In this document: one piece after another, positions 8,901 through 15,758 of the stretch
Layout: every line of letters starts with the position of its first letter
Position numbering within the stretch: position 1 is the stretch's first letter
DNA from: Methylophilaceae bacterium
GTDB taxonomy: Bacteria; Pseudomonadota; Gammaproteobacteria; Burkholderiales; Methylophilaceae
Reading direction: 5' to 3'
Assembly (NCBI GenBank): GCA_011391175.1
Contig: JAABQZ010000014.1
Coordinates: forward strand, 1-34,561
DNA length: 34,561 nucleotides
The notes under the pieces: model-generated
What the model was told of the DNA's origin: nothing
Databases searched by the model: none
Seen by the model: the letters and a program-made list of their open reading frames with translations, nothing else
Translations under genes and position numbers: made by a program

Positions 8901-10211
8901 CTAGCGTTGTATCGGAAGTTTTAGTCTAGCTTCTAAGCCGCCTTCTGGGCGGTTGATGAGTTCAAGGCTGCCGTGGTGAAGTTTGGCTATGCGGTTGCAA
9001 ATGGCTAAACCTAAGCCGCTGCCACCTTCGTTTTTATTACGTGCGCTGTCCATACGTTCAAATGGGCGCAATAAGCGCTCTGCATGTTCTGGCGGAATGC
9101 CAGGACCGTTGTCCAGCACGCTGATGATAATATTTTCGGCGGTAATTTTGCTCTCAACCTCTACTTTTCCTTTGGAATAAGCGTAAGCATTGCCGACTAA
9201 GTTATCCAGTAAGCGTTGCATCGCCAGCGGTCGCAACGGGATAAAATAGGTGCTACTTAAATTCACTTTAAGCTCGCGCCCAGCACGCGCTTGGCGCTCA
9301 GCCAGTGCTTGTAATAGCACATTAATATCCATCATTTTGGTGGGCTCGCCCTCTACGCCACGCACAAAATCCAAAAATTGGTGAATGATATTATCCATGT
9401 CGGCGATATCTTCCACCATGCCCGCCTTTAGGCTTTCGCAGCCTTCGTCTGGCAACAGTTCTACCGCAATACGTAGTCGTGCTAAGGGTGTGCGAATATC
9501 ATGCGAAACGCCTGCCAATAAGAGCGTTCGCTCGTTATCTAAGCGCATGAGCGATTCTGCCATGTCGTTAAAGGTGCGACTGACTTCGCGCAGTTCTGCT
9601 ACGCCAGCTTCGGGCAAGCGTGGTGCGGGCTCGCCTTTACGCAGTCGATCGGCGGCGTATACAAGTAAGTTTAACGGTTGATTAATCCGTGAGGCAATTA
9701 AATAGGCGCCGAATAGCGATAACAACCCCACTACAGCTGCCCAGCCTAGCCAGTGCCAAGGAAATGGCCTGTCCACTTGAATTTTTGGAATCACCACCCA
9801 AAAATCGTCTTGCTCGACATTAAAGCTAATCCACAATCCAGGAATACCATAATGATTAATGGTGATGATGGTTTCTACGCCCAAGCGCTCGCGAATTTTT
9901 TGCGCTATTAAATAGATAAATGGATCGTCAGGGAGTGGTTCAATATCTTCTAAAAAATCTGCCACATAGACACGTACGCCTTCGCGACCAGACAGTTCAG
10001 ACAACAAAGCCAAGCGCCTGTCTTCGTGTGAAGCAATCAGTGAGGCGCGCGTGTAATTGACAATGGTGACCGCTTGCAAGGCGGCCGTTGTAGCGCGTGG
10101 TTCGCGGTCAAAATAATCAAAAATTTTAAGCGAGGCATAGATACTAATCGCCAATAGAAGGGCGATGAGTAGCATAATGCGAGAGAGTAGGGTGCGCGGT
10201 AAAAACTTCAA
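8901..10211 (-). CDS. envZ: EnvZ-type sensor histidine kinase
   Basis: This 436-residue inner-membrane kinase has two transmembrane segments (about 10-29 and 153-173) that bracket a periplasmic domain of roughly 120 residues. A HAMP linker follows (about 175-225), then the phosphoacceptor H237 in AGVSHDIRTPLARLRIAVELL, and an HATPase domain with LLDNLVGNAYAYS, DNGPGIP and GGSGLGLAI. The phosphoacceptor block and gene order match the EnvZ/OmpR pair of betaproteobacteria. Its start lies 19 bases after the ompR stop, so the two form an operon with the regulator first. The input signal cannot be read from the sequence; osmotic or envelope sensing is the family default. Confidence 0.92.
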   Translation of the reverse strand: MKFLPRTLLSRIMLLIALLLAISIYASLKIFDYFDREPRATTAALQAVTIVNYTRASLIASHEDRRLALLSELSGREGVRVYVADFLEDIEPLPDDPFIYLIAQKIRERLGVETIITINHYGIPGLWISFNVEQDDFWVVIPKIQVDRPFPWHWLGWAAVVGLLSLFGAYLIASRINQPLNLLVYAADRLRKGEPAPRLPEAGVAELREVSRTFNDMAESLMRLDNERTLLLAGVSHDIRTPLARLRIAVELLPDEGCESLKAGMVEDIADMDNIIHQFLDFVRGVEGEPTKMMDINVLLQALAERQARAGRELKVNLSSTYFIPLRPLAMQRLLDNLVGNAYAYSKGKVEVESKITAENIIISVLDNGPGIPPEHAERLLRPFERMDSARNKNEGGSGLGLAICNRIAKLHHGSLELINRPEGGLEARLKLPIQR

Positions 10212-10230
10212 AGCAAGCGGTCAGTTTTTG

Positions 10231-10971
10231 CTAATGTGTTGCATCGCCATCGGGGATAAATACATAGCCAAATCCCCACATGGTTTGCAAATAACGCGGA
10301 TGCGCTGGGTCTGGTTCGACGATTCGCCGCAAACGCGATACTTGTACATCAATACTGCGGTCGAACACATCTAGCTCGCGACCACGCGCTAATTGCATCA
10401 ATCGGTCGCGCGAAAGCGGCTGACGCGGATGCTCAGTAAACACCTTTAGTAGCGCAAATTCGCCACTGGTAATGGTGATTTGCATGCCATCGCGGCTGAG
10501 GCTCCTAGTGGATGGATCAAACACAAAGTCACCAAAGCTAAATGCTTCTGATTTGCCTGCGTTGTCCGATTCAGGACTATATTCGTGGCGACGCATAACT
10601 GCATTAATGCGTGCTAATAGCTCCCGCGGGTTAAATGGTTTAGGCAAATAATCATCTGCACCCATTTCAAGTCCAATAATTCTATCAACTTCATCACCAC
10701 GCGCGGTTAGCATAATAATTGGTGTTTTTACATTGTTACCTCGCAAACGGCGGCAAATCGCCAAACCATCCTCTCCCGGCAACATTAAATCGAGCACCAG
10801 TATATCAAAGCTTTCGGCATTTAAAGCGGCATCCATTTCTTTGGAGTCACTTGCTGTTTTAATGTTAAAACCTTGCTCAGTTAAATAACGTTGCAGCAAC
10901 TCACGAATACGTGCATCGTCATCTACCATGAGTATTTTTTTGCTTAATATATTATTGCCAGATTCTGCCAT
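10231..10971 (-). CDS. ompR: OmpR-type response regulator
   Basis: This DNA-binding response regulator of 246 residues, counted from the ATG at 10971, has a receiver domain with the acidic pocket VDDD, phosphoacceptor D61 in LVLDLMLPGEDG, and the switch lysine in DDYLPKPFNPRELLARI. A C-terminal winged helix (about 145-240) carries SGEFALLKVF, RDRLMQLARGRELDVFDRSIDVQVSRLRR and WGFGYVF, close to OmpR. An upstream GTG at 10986 in the same frame would add five residues; the ATG is preferred although neither has a strong ribosome binding site. The divergent 11099-11117 tandem repeat may be its own binding site. Confidence 0.93.
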   Translation of the reverse strand: MAESGNNILSKKILMVDDDARIRELLQRYLTEQGFNIKTASDSKEMDAALNAESFDILVLDLMLPGEDGLAICRRLRGNNVKTPIIMLTARGDEVDRIIGLEMGADDYLPKPFNPRELLARINAVMRRHEYSPESDNAGKSEAFSFGDFVFDPSTRSLSRDGMQITITSGEFALLKVFTEHPRQPLSRDRLMQLARGRELDVFDRSIDVQVSRLRRIVEPDPAHPRYLQTMWGFGYVFIPDGDATH

Positions 10972-11098
10972 GTTGTTTACTTTCACACGTTTGAATTAAT
11001 ATTGTAACGAAGCTAGTATAAGTTTTAAGGTTTAATAAAGCTAGAATTGTAGAAACTTTTGTGCAATAGTAGCAATCCAAAACCTTAAATAAGTAAAT

Positions 11099-11118
11099 GT
11101 TACAAATAGTTACAAATA
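11099..11118. promoter_or_regulatory. Tandem 10-base repeat resembling an OmpR box
   Basis: GTTACAAAT occurs twice, at 11099-11107 and 11109-11117, exactly 10 bases apart. Two GTTACA-like half sites one helical turn apart is the arrangement bound by OmpR dimers in enterobacteria. It lies 128 bases upstream of ompR and 107 bases upstream of the divergent EF-hand gene, so it could serve both. Confidence 0.45.
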
Positions 11119-11223
11119 TTCAGCGACATGAAACATTGCATTTACAAACTTAATTCATAGTAATTGGCTGCAATCAGGTCTAACATAAAACAATAAAATA
11201 TTAGAGATACTTTCAATAAAACA

Positions 11224-11802
11224 ATGGGTTTTAAAGCACATTTTTATTTAGCAACCACACCAATACTGTTTGTATTAGGTACCAGTTTGATGTTGCCAGT
11301 ATTTGCTGGCGGTAAAAATAGTTTTATTGCAGAAGATAAATCCATAGTAGATGACGCTGATACCAGCGCCATAGAGCAAACCTTAGAGCATAATTTTAGT
11401 CCCGATGACCGCGCCCGCCTACGCAAAGCACTGGGGGATTACGCAAAATCGACAGATCCAGAACACAATCAAATTGCACAAAAGCGCAAAGCGATGCAAG
11501 AGAGCGTGGAAAAGCGCTTTAACGAGTGCAATAGAGATAGCGATGATTCATTAGACCGTGAAGAGGTGACGCATTGCCTACCTCAGGTGGCGAGACACTT
11601 TAGCTACGTGGATATTGACGAAGATGAAGTGATTACGCTAGAAGAATTGCAGTTGGCACAAGCCAAACAGATTGAGCGCCAAAAAGCCGCTGAAGCCAAA
11701 ATGGAAGCGCGGAAAATTGAAGAAGCGGAAGCTGCTATCAAAGACAAAAGTAAATTAAAAGCTAATAAGCAAGCTGCCAACGCACGCAAACGACCAATTT
11801 AG
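11224..11802 (+). CDS. Exported EF-hand protein
   Basis: The 192-residue protein begins with a hydrophobic signal segment (about 8-28, ending LPVFA) and carries an EF-hand pair. The first loop is N103-R-D-S-D-D-S-L-D-R-E-E114 and the second D130-I-D-E-D-E-V-I-T-L-E-E141; both have acidic or Asn ligands at positions 1, 3, 5 and 12, though the usual Gly6 is Asp or Glu. The C-terminal 45 residues are a highly charged Ala/Lys/Glu helix, possibly coiled coil. The role is unknown; calcium-dependent folding or signalling in the periplasm is the simplest reading. It is divergent from ompR across a 252-base space that holds the OmpR-like box. The ribosome binding site is weak, so the start is moderately certain. 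Confidence 0.8.
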   Translation: MGFKAHFYLATTPILFVLGTSLMLPVFAGGKNSFIAEDKSIVDDADTSAIEQTLEHNFSPDDRARLRKALGDYAKSTDPEHNQIAQKRKAMQESVEKRFNECNRDSDDSLDREEVTHCLPQVARHFSYVDIDEDEVITLEELQLAQAKQIERQKAAEAKMEARKIEEAEAAIKDKSKLKANKQAANARKRPI

Positions 11803-11958
11803 TTTTTAAACCTAGTTCAGCTTTAATCCTACGTTTAGGTCTAAATCTAGTTGTCTGAGCCAAGTTATTTTTCTAGTTTTTCTATCAACTATCCTTAAAT
11901 TGCAACACCTTTTCTAGTAAGGCTTGATTTTTTAAGCGCATAAGCTCACAGTGTTTTT

Positions 11959-13107
11959 ATGCTGTTAAAGCCTCATACTCCAAAAAATATTTCGGTTGAA
12001 CTATTATCCAGCTTAGATGAAATCGATGCTAAACAATGGAATGCACTCGCCGACGGCACACCAGTCTTAAGTCATGAATTTTTAAGCGCATTAGAACATT
12101 CTGGCAGTGTAGGTCAAGGCACTGGCTGGAGCCCCTTTCCATTAGTGGTCAAACAACACAACCAGCTCATTGGCGCCATGCCAATGTATTTAAAAAGCCA
12201 CTCCTACGGTGAATATGTGTTTGATTGGGCGTGGGCCGAGGCATATCAGCGCAGCGGCTTAAATTATTATCCAAAACTGTTGTCGGCGATTCCATTTTCT
12301 CCTATTACCTCCGCTCGCTTGTTAGCTAAAGATGATTATGTAAAAAGTCTGATGGTAGGTGCGATTGAGGACGCTGTGCGGCAGCACAAACTTTCCAGTG
12401 CGCACGTGCTGTTTCCAGGGGATGCATGTGCAGCGCAGTTTGAAGCTGCTGGTTGGTTAAAACGCACAGGCGTGCAGTTTAGGTGGCATAATAAAAAGTA
12501 TGCAAATTTTGAAGAGTTTTTAGCGACACTCAGTCATGATAAGCGCAAAAAAATTCACCAAGAACGCAGAAAAATTCAACATATGGGGGTCACCTACAAG
12601 TGGATTAAAGGCACAGAAATTACTACAAACGATTGGGACTTTTTTTACCAGTGTTATGCCAACACCTATCACGAACATCATTCCACACCGTATTTAACAC
12701 GTGCTTTTTTTACAGAAATTGGCAATACCATGCCGAACAATGTGTTATTAATGGTAGCGCAAACTGACAACAGACCAATAGCTAGCACGCTAAATATTTA
12801 CAATGAAACGACGCTGTATGGTCGCTACTGGGGCGCAGTTGAATTTATTTCTGGGTTGCATTTTGAACTGTGTTATTACCAAGCACAGCAATTTTGTATT
12901 GCAGAAAATATTGAATATTTTGAAGGTGGTGCACAAGGCGAACACAAATTAGCGCGTGGTTTTGAGCCTCGCCCAACCTGCTCTTATCACAATATTGCAC
13001 ATCCAGATTTTAAATTGGCGATTCAACAGTTTTTGCTGCGCGAGCAAGCGGCTATTGCCGCTTACGTCAGCGAGCTAGAAGAGCGCGCTCCGTTTAAATC
13101 AGCTTAG
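11959..13107 (+). CDS. COG3146/DUF482-type GNAT-fold protein
   Basis: The 382-residue cytosolic protein belongs to the group annotated as GNAT-family N-acetyltransferase or peptidoglycan-biosynthesis (FemAB-like) protein. Recognised blocks are WNALADGTPVLSHEFLSALE near the start, the GAMPMYLKSHSYGEYVFDWAWAEAY stretch, LSHDKRKKIHQERRKI in the middle, and GRYWGAVEFISGLHFELCYYQAQQFCI followed by EGGAQGEHKLARGFEP near the end. The biochemical reaction of this group is not established; transfer of an acyl or aminoacyl group is inferred from the fold. It stands alone, with about 156 bases of non-coding DNA before it and the convergent dehydrogenase gene after it. Confidence 0.85.
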   Translation: MLLKPHTPKNISVELLSSLDEIDAKQWNALADGTPVLSHEFLSALEHSGSVGQGTGWSPFPLVVKQHNQLIGAMPMYLKSHSYGEYVFDWAWAEAYQRSGLNYYPKLLSAIPFSPITSARLLAKDDYVKSLMVGAIEDAVRQHKLSSAHVLFPGDACAAQFEAAGWLKRTGVQFRWHNKKYANFEEFLATLSHDKRKKIHQERRKIQHMGVTYKWIKGTEITTNDWDFFYQCYANTYHEHHSTPYLTRAFFTEIGNTMPNNVLLMVAQTDNRPIASTLNIYNETTLYGRYWGAVEFISGLHFELCYYQAQQFCIAENIEYFEGGAQGEHKLARGFEPRPTCSYHNIAHPDFKLAIQQFLLREQAAIAAYVSELEERAPFKSA

Positions 13108-13127
13108 TTTTTTTGTATCAGGCCTTA

Positions 13128-13820
13128 CTACCAATTAATGGCTTGACCATTGTAGGCAATAAATTTCCCCGTATTGCTTAAGTTTAAATCTGCAATGACT
13201 TTCCGCATGCCAGTCACGCTGGTTTGTGTGTTAATCAGTGCATTGCTGCCACCCATATCAGTTTGCACCCAGCCTGGGTGCAGTGTCACTACGCTAATGC
13301 CGTACGGACTTAGGTCTATTGATAGGCTTTTCATCACCATATTCACAGCGGCCTTGCTGGCGCGATAGCTATAATTCTCGCCGCTAGTATTGTCATCTAT
13401 ACTGCCCATTTTGCTAGAAAGCGTAGCGATTTTTTTGAGTTGGCTGCGTGAAATGTGCTGCACAAATGCCTCGGCCATTTTAAGTGGCGCCATGCTGTTG
13501 ATTTTGAAGCCACCTGCCCACTCATCATAATTGGTGTCGCCAAAACTACTGGCTGGGTAAACGCCAGCGTTGTTAAGCAGCAGGTCAATACTTTCGTGCT
13601 TAAGCTGCAAGGCTAAGGCATCAATTTGCGCAAAATCACCCACATCTAATGCGTGTATTTTTACGTTATCATGCGCTGCAGCTATCGCCTGCAAAGCCAT
13701 TGCCGATTGTGGGTGACGACAGCACGCGAGTACGTTCCAACCATCATTGGCGTATTGTTTGGTAAATTCTAGCCCAAGGCCCCGGTTTGCGCCGGTAATC
13801 AATACTTGGTAGGCAGTCAT
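13128..13820 (-). CDS. Short-chain dehydrogenase/reductase (SDR family)
   Basis: This is a 230-residue classical SDR with an NAD(P)-binding Rossmann fold. It has TGANRGLG at 9-16, the NNAG motif near residue 83, and catalytic Y152 and K156 in YSYRASKAAVNMV, followed by LHPGWVQTDMGG. The size and the GWV.TDMGG block resemble the C-factor/sniffer-type SDR subgroup. The start at 13820 is set by the ribosome binding site AAAGGAAAT just before it; the open frame runs 98 codons further upstream but that part overlaps the divergent YwqK-like gene and looks non-coding. The substrate is unknown. Confidence 0.92.
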   Translation of the reverse strand: MTAYQVLITGANRGLGLEFTKQYANDGWNVLACCRHPQSAMALQAIAAAHDNVKIHALDVGDFAQIDALALQLKHESIDLLLNNAGVYPASSFGDTNYDEWAGGFKINSMAPLKMAEAFVQHISRSQLKKIATLSSKMGSIDDNTSGENYSYRASKAAVNMVMKSLSIDLSPYGISVVTLHPGWVQTDMGGSNALINTQTSVTGMRKVIADLNLSNTGKFIAYNGQAINW

Positions 13821-13905
13821 ATTATTTCCTTTTTTTATTAGGCAGCAATTGGAACAATTACGCTCATTTTGACTCTTAAATAAGGTTTTTAAAAGAGAAA
13901 TAAAC

Positions 13906-14379
13906 ATGAAAAAATTAACAACACTTTTGACTGCACTATTAACTACAGCATGTCTTCTAGTATTTAACGCAACTGCCTTTGCAACTGGTATTTTCGATAA
14001 AAACTTTACAGGCAAGCAAATAGAGCACTTTGCCGATGGTAAACTGAAATACGAAGTCAATGTGATAAAAGGTAAGAAACAAGGCTTAGAGATTTTTTGG
14101 TATCCCAGTGGCAAAAAGCAAATTCAAACTAATTATGTAGATGACAAAGAAGACGGCGTGTGGAATCAATGGTATGAAAACGGCCAAATGAAGCTAGAGG
14201 CCAATTACAAAAATGGTCGTGAGCACGGTACTTTTACGCAATGGTACGATAATGGTCAAATACGCGTGCAAGGCAATTTTGTCGATGGAAAAAAAGAAGG
14301 AATGGAAACCGCATGGAATAAAGATGGTAGCGTTAAGTACAAGTCCACTTACAAAGATGGCCAAGAAATTAAAGAATGA
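13906..14379 (+). CDS. Exported MORN/YwqK-type repeat protein
   Basis: The 157-residue protein has an N-terminal signal peptide (about 1-27, ending NATAFA), then about five tandem repeats of roughly 22-23 residues with the pattern WY-x-x-G-x6-Y-x-x-G-x-x-x-G (for example WYENGQMKLEANYKNGREHG and WYDNGQIRVQGNFVDGKKEG). These are MORN_2 repeats, the signature of the family named YwqK antitoxin. That name comes from homology to a Bacillus protein; here the secretion signal and lack of a partner gene argue against a toxin-antitoxin role. It is divergent from the SDR gene, and AAAAGAGAAAT precedes the ATG. Confidence 0.85.
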   Translation: MKKLTTLLTALLTTACLLVFNATAFATGIFDKNFTGKQIEHFADGKLKYEVNVIKGKKQGLEIFWYPSGKKQIQTNYVDDKEDGVWNQWYENGQMKLEANYKNGREHGTFTQWYDNGQIRVQGNFVDGKKEGMETAWNKDGSVKYKSTYKDGQEIKE

Positions 14380-14499
14380 TTAAGTAAAATCACTAGGGGT
14401 ATTTACGTAGTGCGCATAGGGTTGAATTTAGAGCATGGCGCATAATGCAATACATGGAGCGAATCATTGTGAGACGCCAAACTAAAAAGGAAAAATATC

Positions 14500-14571
14500 A
14501 TGTGGACAACACCAGCAGCTACAGAAATGCGTTTTGGCTTTGAAGTAACAATGTACGTAATGAATAAATAA
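14500..14571 (+). CDS. pqqA: Coenzyme PQQ precursor peptide PqqA
   Basis: This 23-residue open reading frame starts MWTTPAATEMRFGFEVTMY and ends MNK. PqqA peptides share the MWTKPA-like start and the E-V-T-M-Y block, whose Glu15 and Tyr19 are cross-linked by PqqE and become the PQQ skeleton; both residues are present here with the right spacing. AAAAAGGAAAA precedes the ATG as ribosome binding site, and a strong terminator follows 16 bases after the stop, making a single-gene unit. No pqqB, C, D or E lies next to it, which is unusual because pqqA normally heads that operon. PQQ is the cofactor of periplasmic methanol dehydrogenases, fitting a methylotroph. Confidence 0.9.
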   Translation: MWTTPAATEMRFGFEVTMYVMNK

Positions 14572-14586
14572 GCTTAAATGCTTAAA

Positions 14587-14615
14587 CAAAAAGCCCGCTA
14601 AGTGCGGGCTTTTTG
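14587..14615 (+). terminator. Rho-independent terminator after pqqA
   Basis: There is a perfect 12-base stem (CAAAAAGCCCGC and its complement) with the loop TAAGT and a T run. It ends the one-gene pqqA transcript. Confidence 0.93.
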
Positions 14616-14700
14616 TTGGGTTTGTAACACAAAACTAAACCAATTAGGCCGCGTACTGAGGTGCGGCTAAATTACTTGCTGTTGAATTTAACATTACTGC

Positions 14701-15015
14701 TTATTTGGCTTCTGGTTTCACATCAAGTTCTTTATGATGTTCTTTCCATTTGGCTTTCATCGCGTCACGTTCAGCCTGTTCAATCTTACCGTCTTTATTC
14801 GCATCCATCTTGGCAAAATGTTCCTCTGCGCGTGCTTGGCGTGCGCTCATAAATTCATCACGGCTAATTGCACCATCTTTGTTGGTGTCGCTGTCTTGCA
14901 TGCTATGTCTTTTGTGTGCACAGTGTTTGCCATCAGCCCCGTCGTGTTTGGCATAAGCCAGTTGTGTTAAACCTAATGTTAAAGCTGCTATCGTTACAAT
15001 CTGTGAAACCTTCAT
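14701..15015 (-). CDS. Small exported EF-hand protein
   Basis: The 104-residue protein has a signal peptide (MKVSQIVTIAALTLGLTQLAYA) and two canonical EF-hand loops, D43-T-N-K-D-G-A-I-S-R-D-E54 and D71-A-N-K-D-G-K-I-E-Q-A-E82. Between the signal peptide and the first loop lies a His-rich stretch (HDGADGKHCAHKRH) that may bind another metal. Loops lack the Pro2 and Asp9 seen in lanthanide-binding lanmodulin, so calcium is the likely ligand. GGAG in the reverse strand just upstream of the ATG (AAAAGGAGTTTTT) is a good ribosome binding site. It converges on pqqA. Two inverted repeats lie upstream at 15089-15102 and 15110-15125. Confidence 0.9.
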   Translation of the reverse strand: MKVSQIVTIAALTLGLTQLAYAKHDGADGKHCAHKRHSMQDSDTNKDGAISRDEFMSARQARAEEHFAKMDANKDGKIEQAERDAMKAKWKEHHKELDVKPEAK

Positions 15016-15109
15016 AAAAACTCCTTTTAAAAATGTACTCCCTGCTTACAAAACGCAGGCAAGTGATAAATGTTTACATTGCTATTAAAACAACTCGGGT
15101 TGTCAGAGT

Positions 15110-15125
15110 TAGCCTAATCGGGCTA
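15110..15125. promoter_or_regulatory. Palindrome-like site TAGCCTAATCGGGCTA upstream of the EF-hand gene
   Basis: The site resembles the perfect palindrome TAGCCCAATTGGGCTA at 22205-22220 in 14 of 16 positions. It is 95 bases upstream of the EF-hand start. Next to it is a second small inverted repeat, ACAACTCGGGTTGT (15089-15102). The binding protein is unknown. Confidence 0.3.
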
Positions 15126-15177
15126 TTGTTTTGCAAACAGACATGCAGCAAAATGTGAAAAAATAATTACATATAAC

Positions 15178-15252
15178 GCGGGAATAGCTTAAGAGGGAGA
15201 GCGCAACCTTTCCAAGGTTGAAGTGTAAGGTCGAACCTTTCTTCCCGCTCCA
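15178..15252 (+). tRNA. tRNA-Gly (anticodon UCC), divergent
   Basis: A full cloverleaf can be drawn: acceptor stem GCGGGAA/TTCCCGC, encoded discriminator T and CCA end, D-arm GCTT/GAGC with GGG in the loop, anticodon stem CAACC/GGTTG around the loop TTTCCAA (anticodon TCC, reading GGA/GGG), a 4-base variable loop, and a T-arm GTAAG/CTTTC. Two oddities are seen: the T-loop reads GTCGAAC instead of TTCRANY, and the T-stem has one T-T mismatch. Acceptor and anticodon arms look like those of betaproteobacterial tRNA-Gly(GCC). A strong terminator follows, so it is transcribed as a single unit. Confidence 0.85.
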
Positions 15253-15257
15253 TATTT

Positions 15258-15291
15258 AAAAAAGCCCAGTGATTAATCACTGGGCTTTTTT
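15258..15291 (+). terminator. Rho-independent terminator after tRNA-Gly
   Basis: There is a perfect 15-base stem (AAAAAAGCCCAGTGA and its complement) with a 4-base loop TTAA and a T run. It starts 6 bases after the CCA of the tRNA. Confidence 0.95.
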
Positions 15292-15352
15292 GTTTTTGTA
15301 AGCAAGCTTTTTAAGTTTAAACCATGCTTTAAAACACCCAACATCATTCCAC

Positions 15353-15392
15353 CACCTCTGTAAGCCAATACCCATAAGGCTTGTGAAGGCAT
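15353..15392. repeat. 39-base hairpin repeat, copy 3 (degenerate)
   Basis: The inner stem GTAAGCC/GGCTTGT and the loop AATACCCATAA are kept, and the right end still reads AAGGCAT. The outer left arm has drifted (CACCTCT). It has the same orientation as copy 1. Confidence 0.7.
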
Positions 15393-15526
15393 GAAAATCT
15401 CTCGGCATAAATAACGCATACAAAATATTCATTTAATTTTACAGGTTCTTCGTAAGCCGCATTAATATTGGTCTAGAAGGTATCTCAAAATTTAGAGGGA
15501 ATGTGTAAAGACGCCAGGAGATAGCT

Positions 15527-15593
15527 GTCAAACAACCCAAGTGGATTTAGAGATTGAACATTGCATTTTCGCGATTTGCACTTGGGTGTTGAC
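15527..15593. other. Interrupted long stem-loop
   Basis: GTCAA-CA-CCCAAGTG on the left (15527-15543, with two single-base bulges) pairs with CACTTGGGTGTTGAC (15579-15593), giving about 15 base pairs around a 35-base loop. It could be a structured leader or a decayed element. Confidence 0.35.
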
Positions 15594-15653
15594 GCATTAC
15601 TACCTCTTCTACCTTTCCTAGATTACCTAGGTATCAGATATCAATTCACGTGC

Positions 15654-15669
15654 TAGTCCTAACGGCTCA
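15654..15669. promoter_or_regulatory. AGTCC box 1, upstream of PEP-CTERM gene
   Basis: TAGTCCTAACGGCTCA matches the perfect palindrome at 19212-19237 in 12 of 16 positions, mostly in the left arm and centre. It ends 90 bases before the start codon of the PEP-CTERM gene, the same distance as the 19212-19237 box from its gene. Confidence 0.45.
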
Positions 15670-15758
15670 CAGCCTGTCACTTAAGTAACATGATGTCGCG
15701 GTATATTCAATTAAGTTGTATTTAGGCAATTTTATTTAGGTGAATTGGGGACAGCTTT

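Larger units (their letters stand above)
15292..15758. other. Long intergenic region with repeat and stem-loops
   Basis: No convincing gene lies in these roughly 470 bases. They hold the degenerate hairpin repeat (15353-15392), a long interrupted stem-loop (15527-15543 with 15579-15593), a perfect 10-base palindrome TACCTAGGTA (15625-15634), and the AGTCC box (15654-15669) ahead of the PEP-CTERM gene. A possible -10 hexamer TATATT is at 15702-15707 but without a good -35. Confidence 0.6.

Noticed and set aside
13821-14114. 98-codon N-terminal extension of the short-chain dehydrogenase
   Set aside because: It overlaps the divergent exported repeat protein, has no family similarity, and a good ribosome binding site supports the start at 13820.
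13906-14379. Antitoxin of a toxin-antitoxin pair (YwqK name)
   Set aside because: The protein has a signal peptide and no adjacent toxin-like gene; the repeats only show MORN_2 homology.
14701-15015. Lanmodulin, the lanthanide-binding EF-hand protein
   Set aside because: The EF loops lack Pro at position 2 and Asp at position 9, and only two loops are present, so a general EF-hand label is used.
15654-15758. Sigma-54 promoter for the PEP-CTERM genes, as reported for some PEP-CTERM regulons
   Set aside because: I found no TGGCAC-N5-TTGC-like element upstream of either PEP-CTERM gene here.
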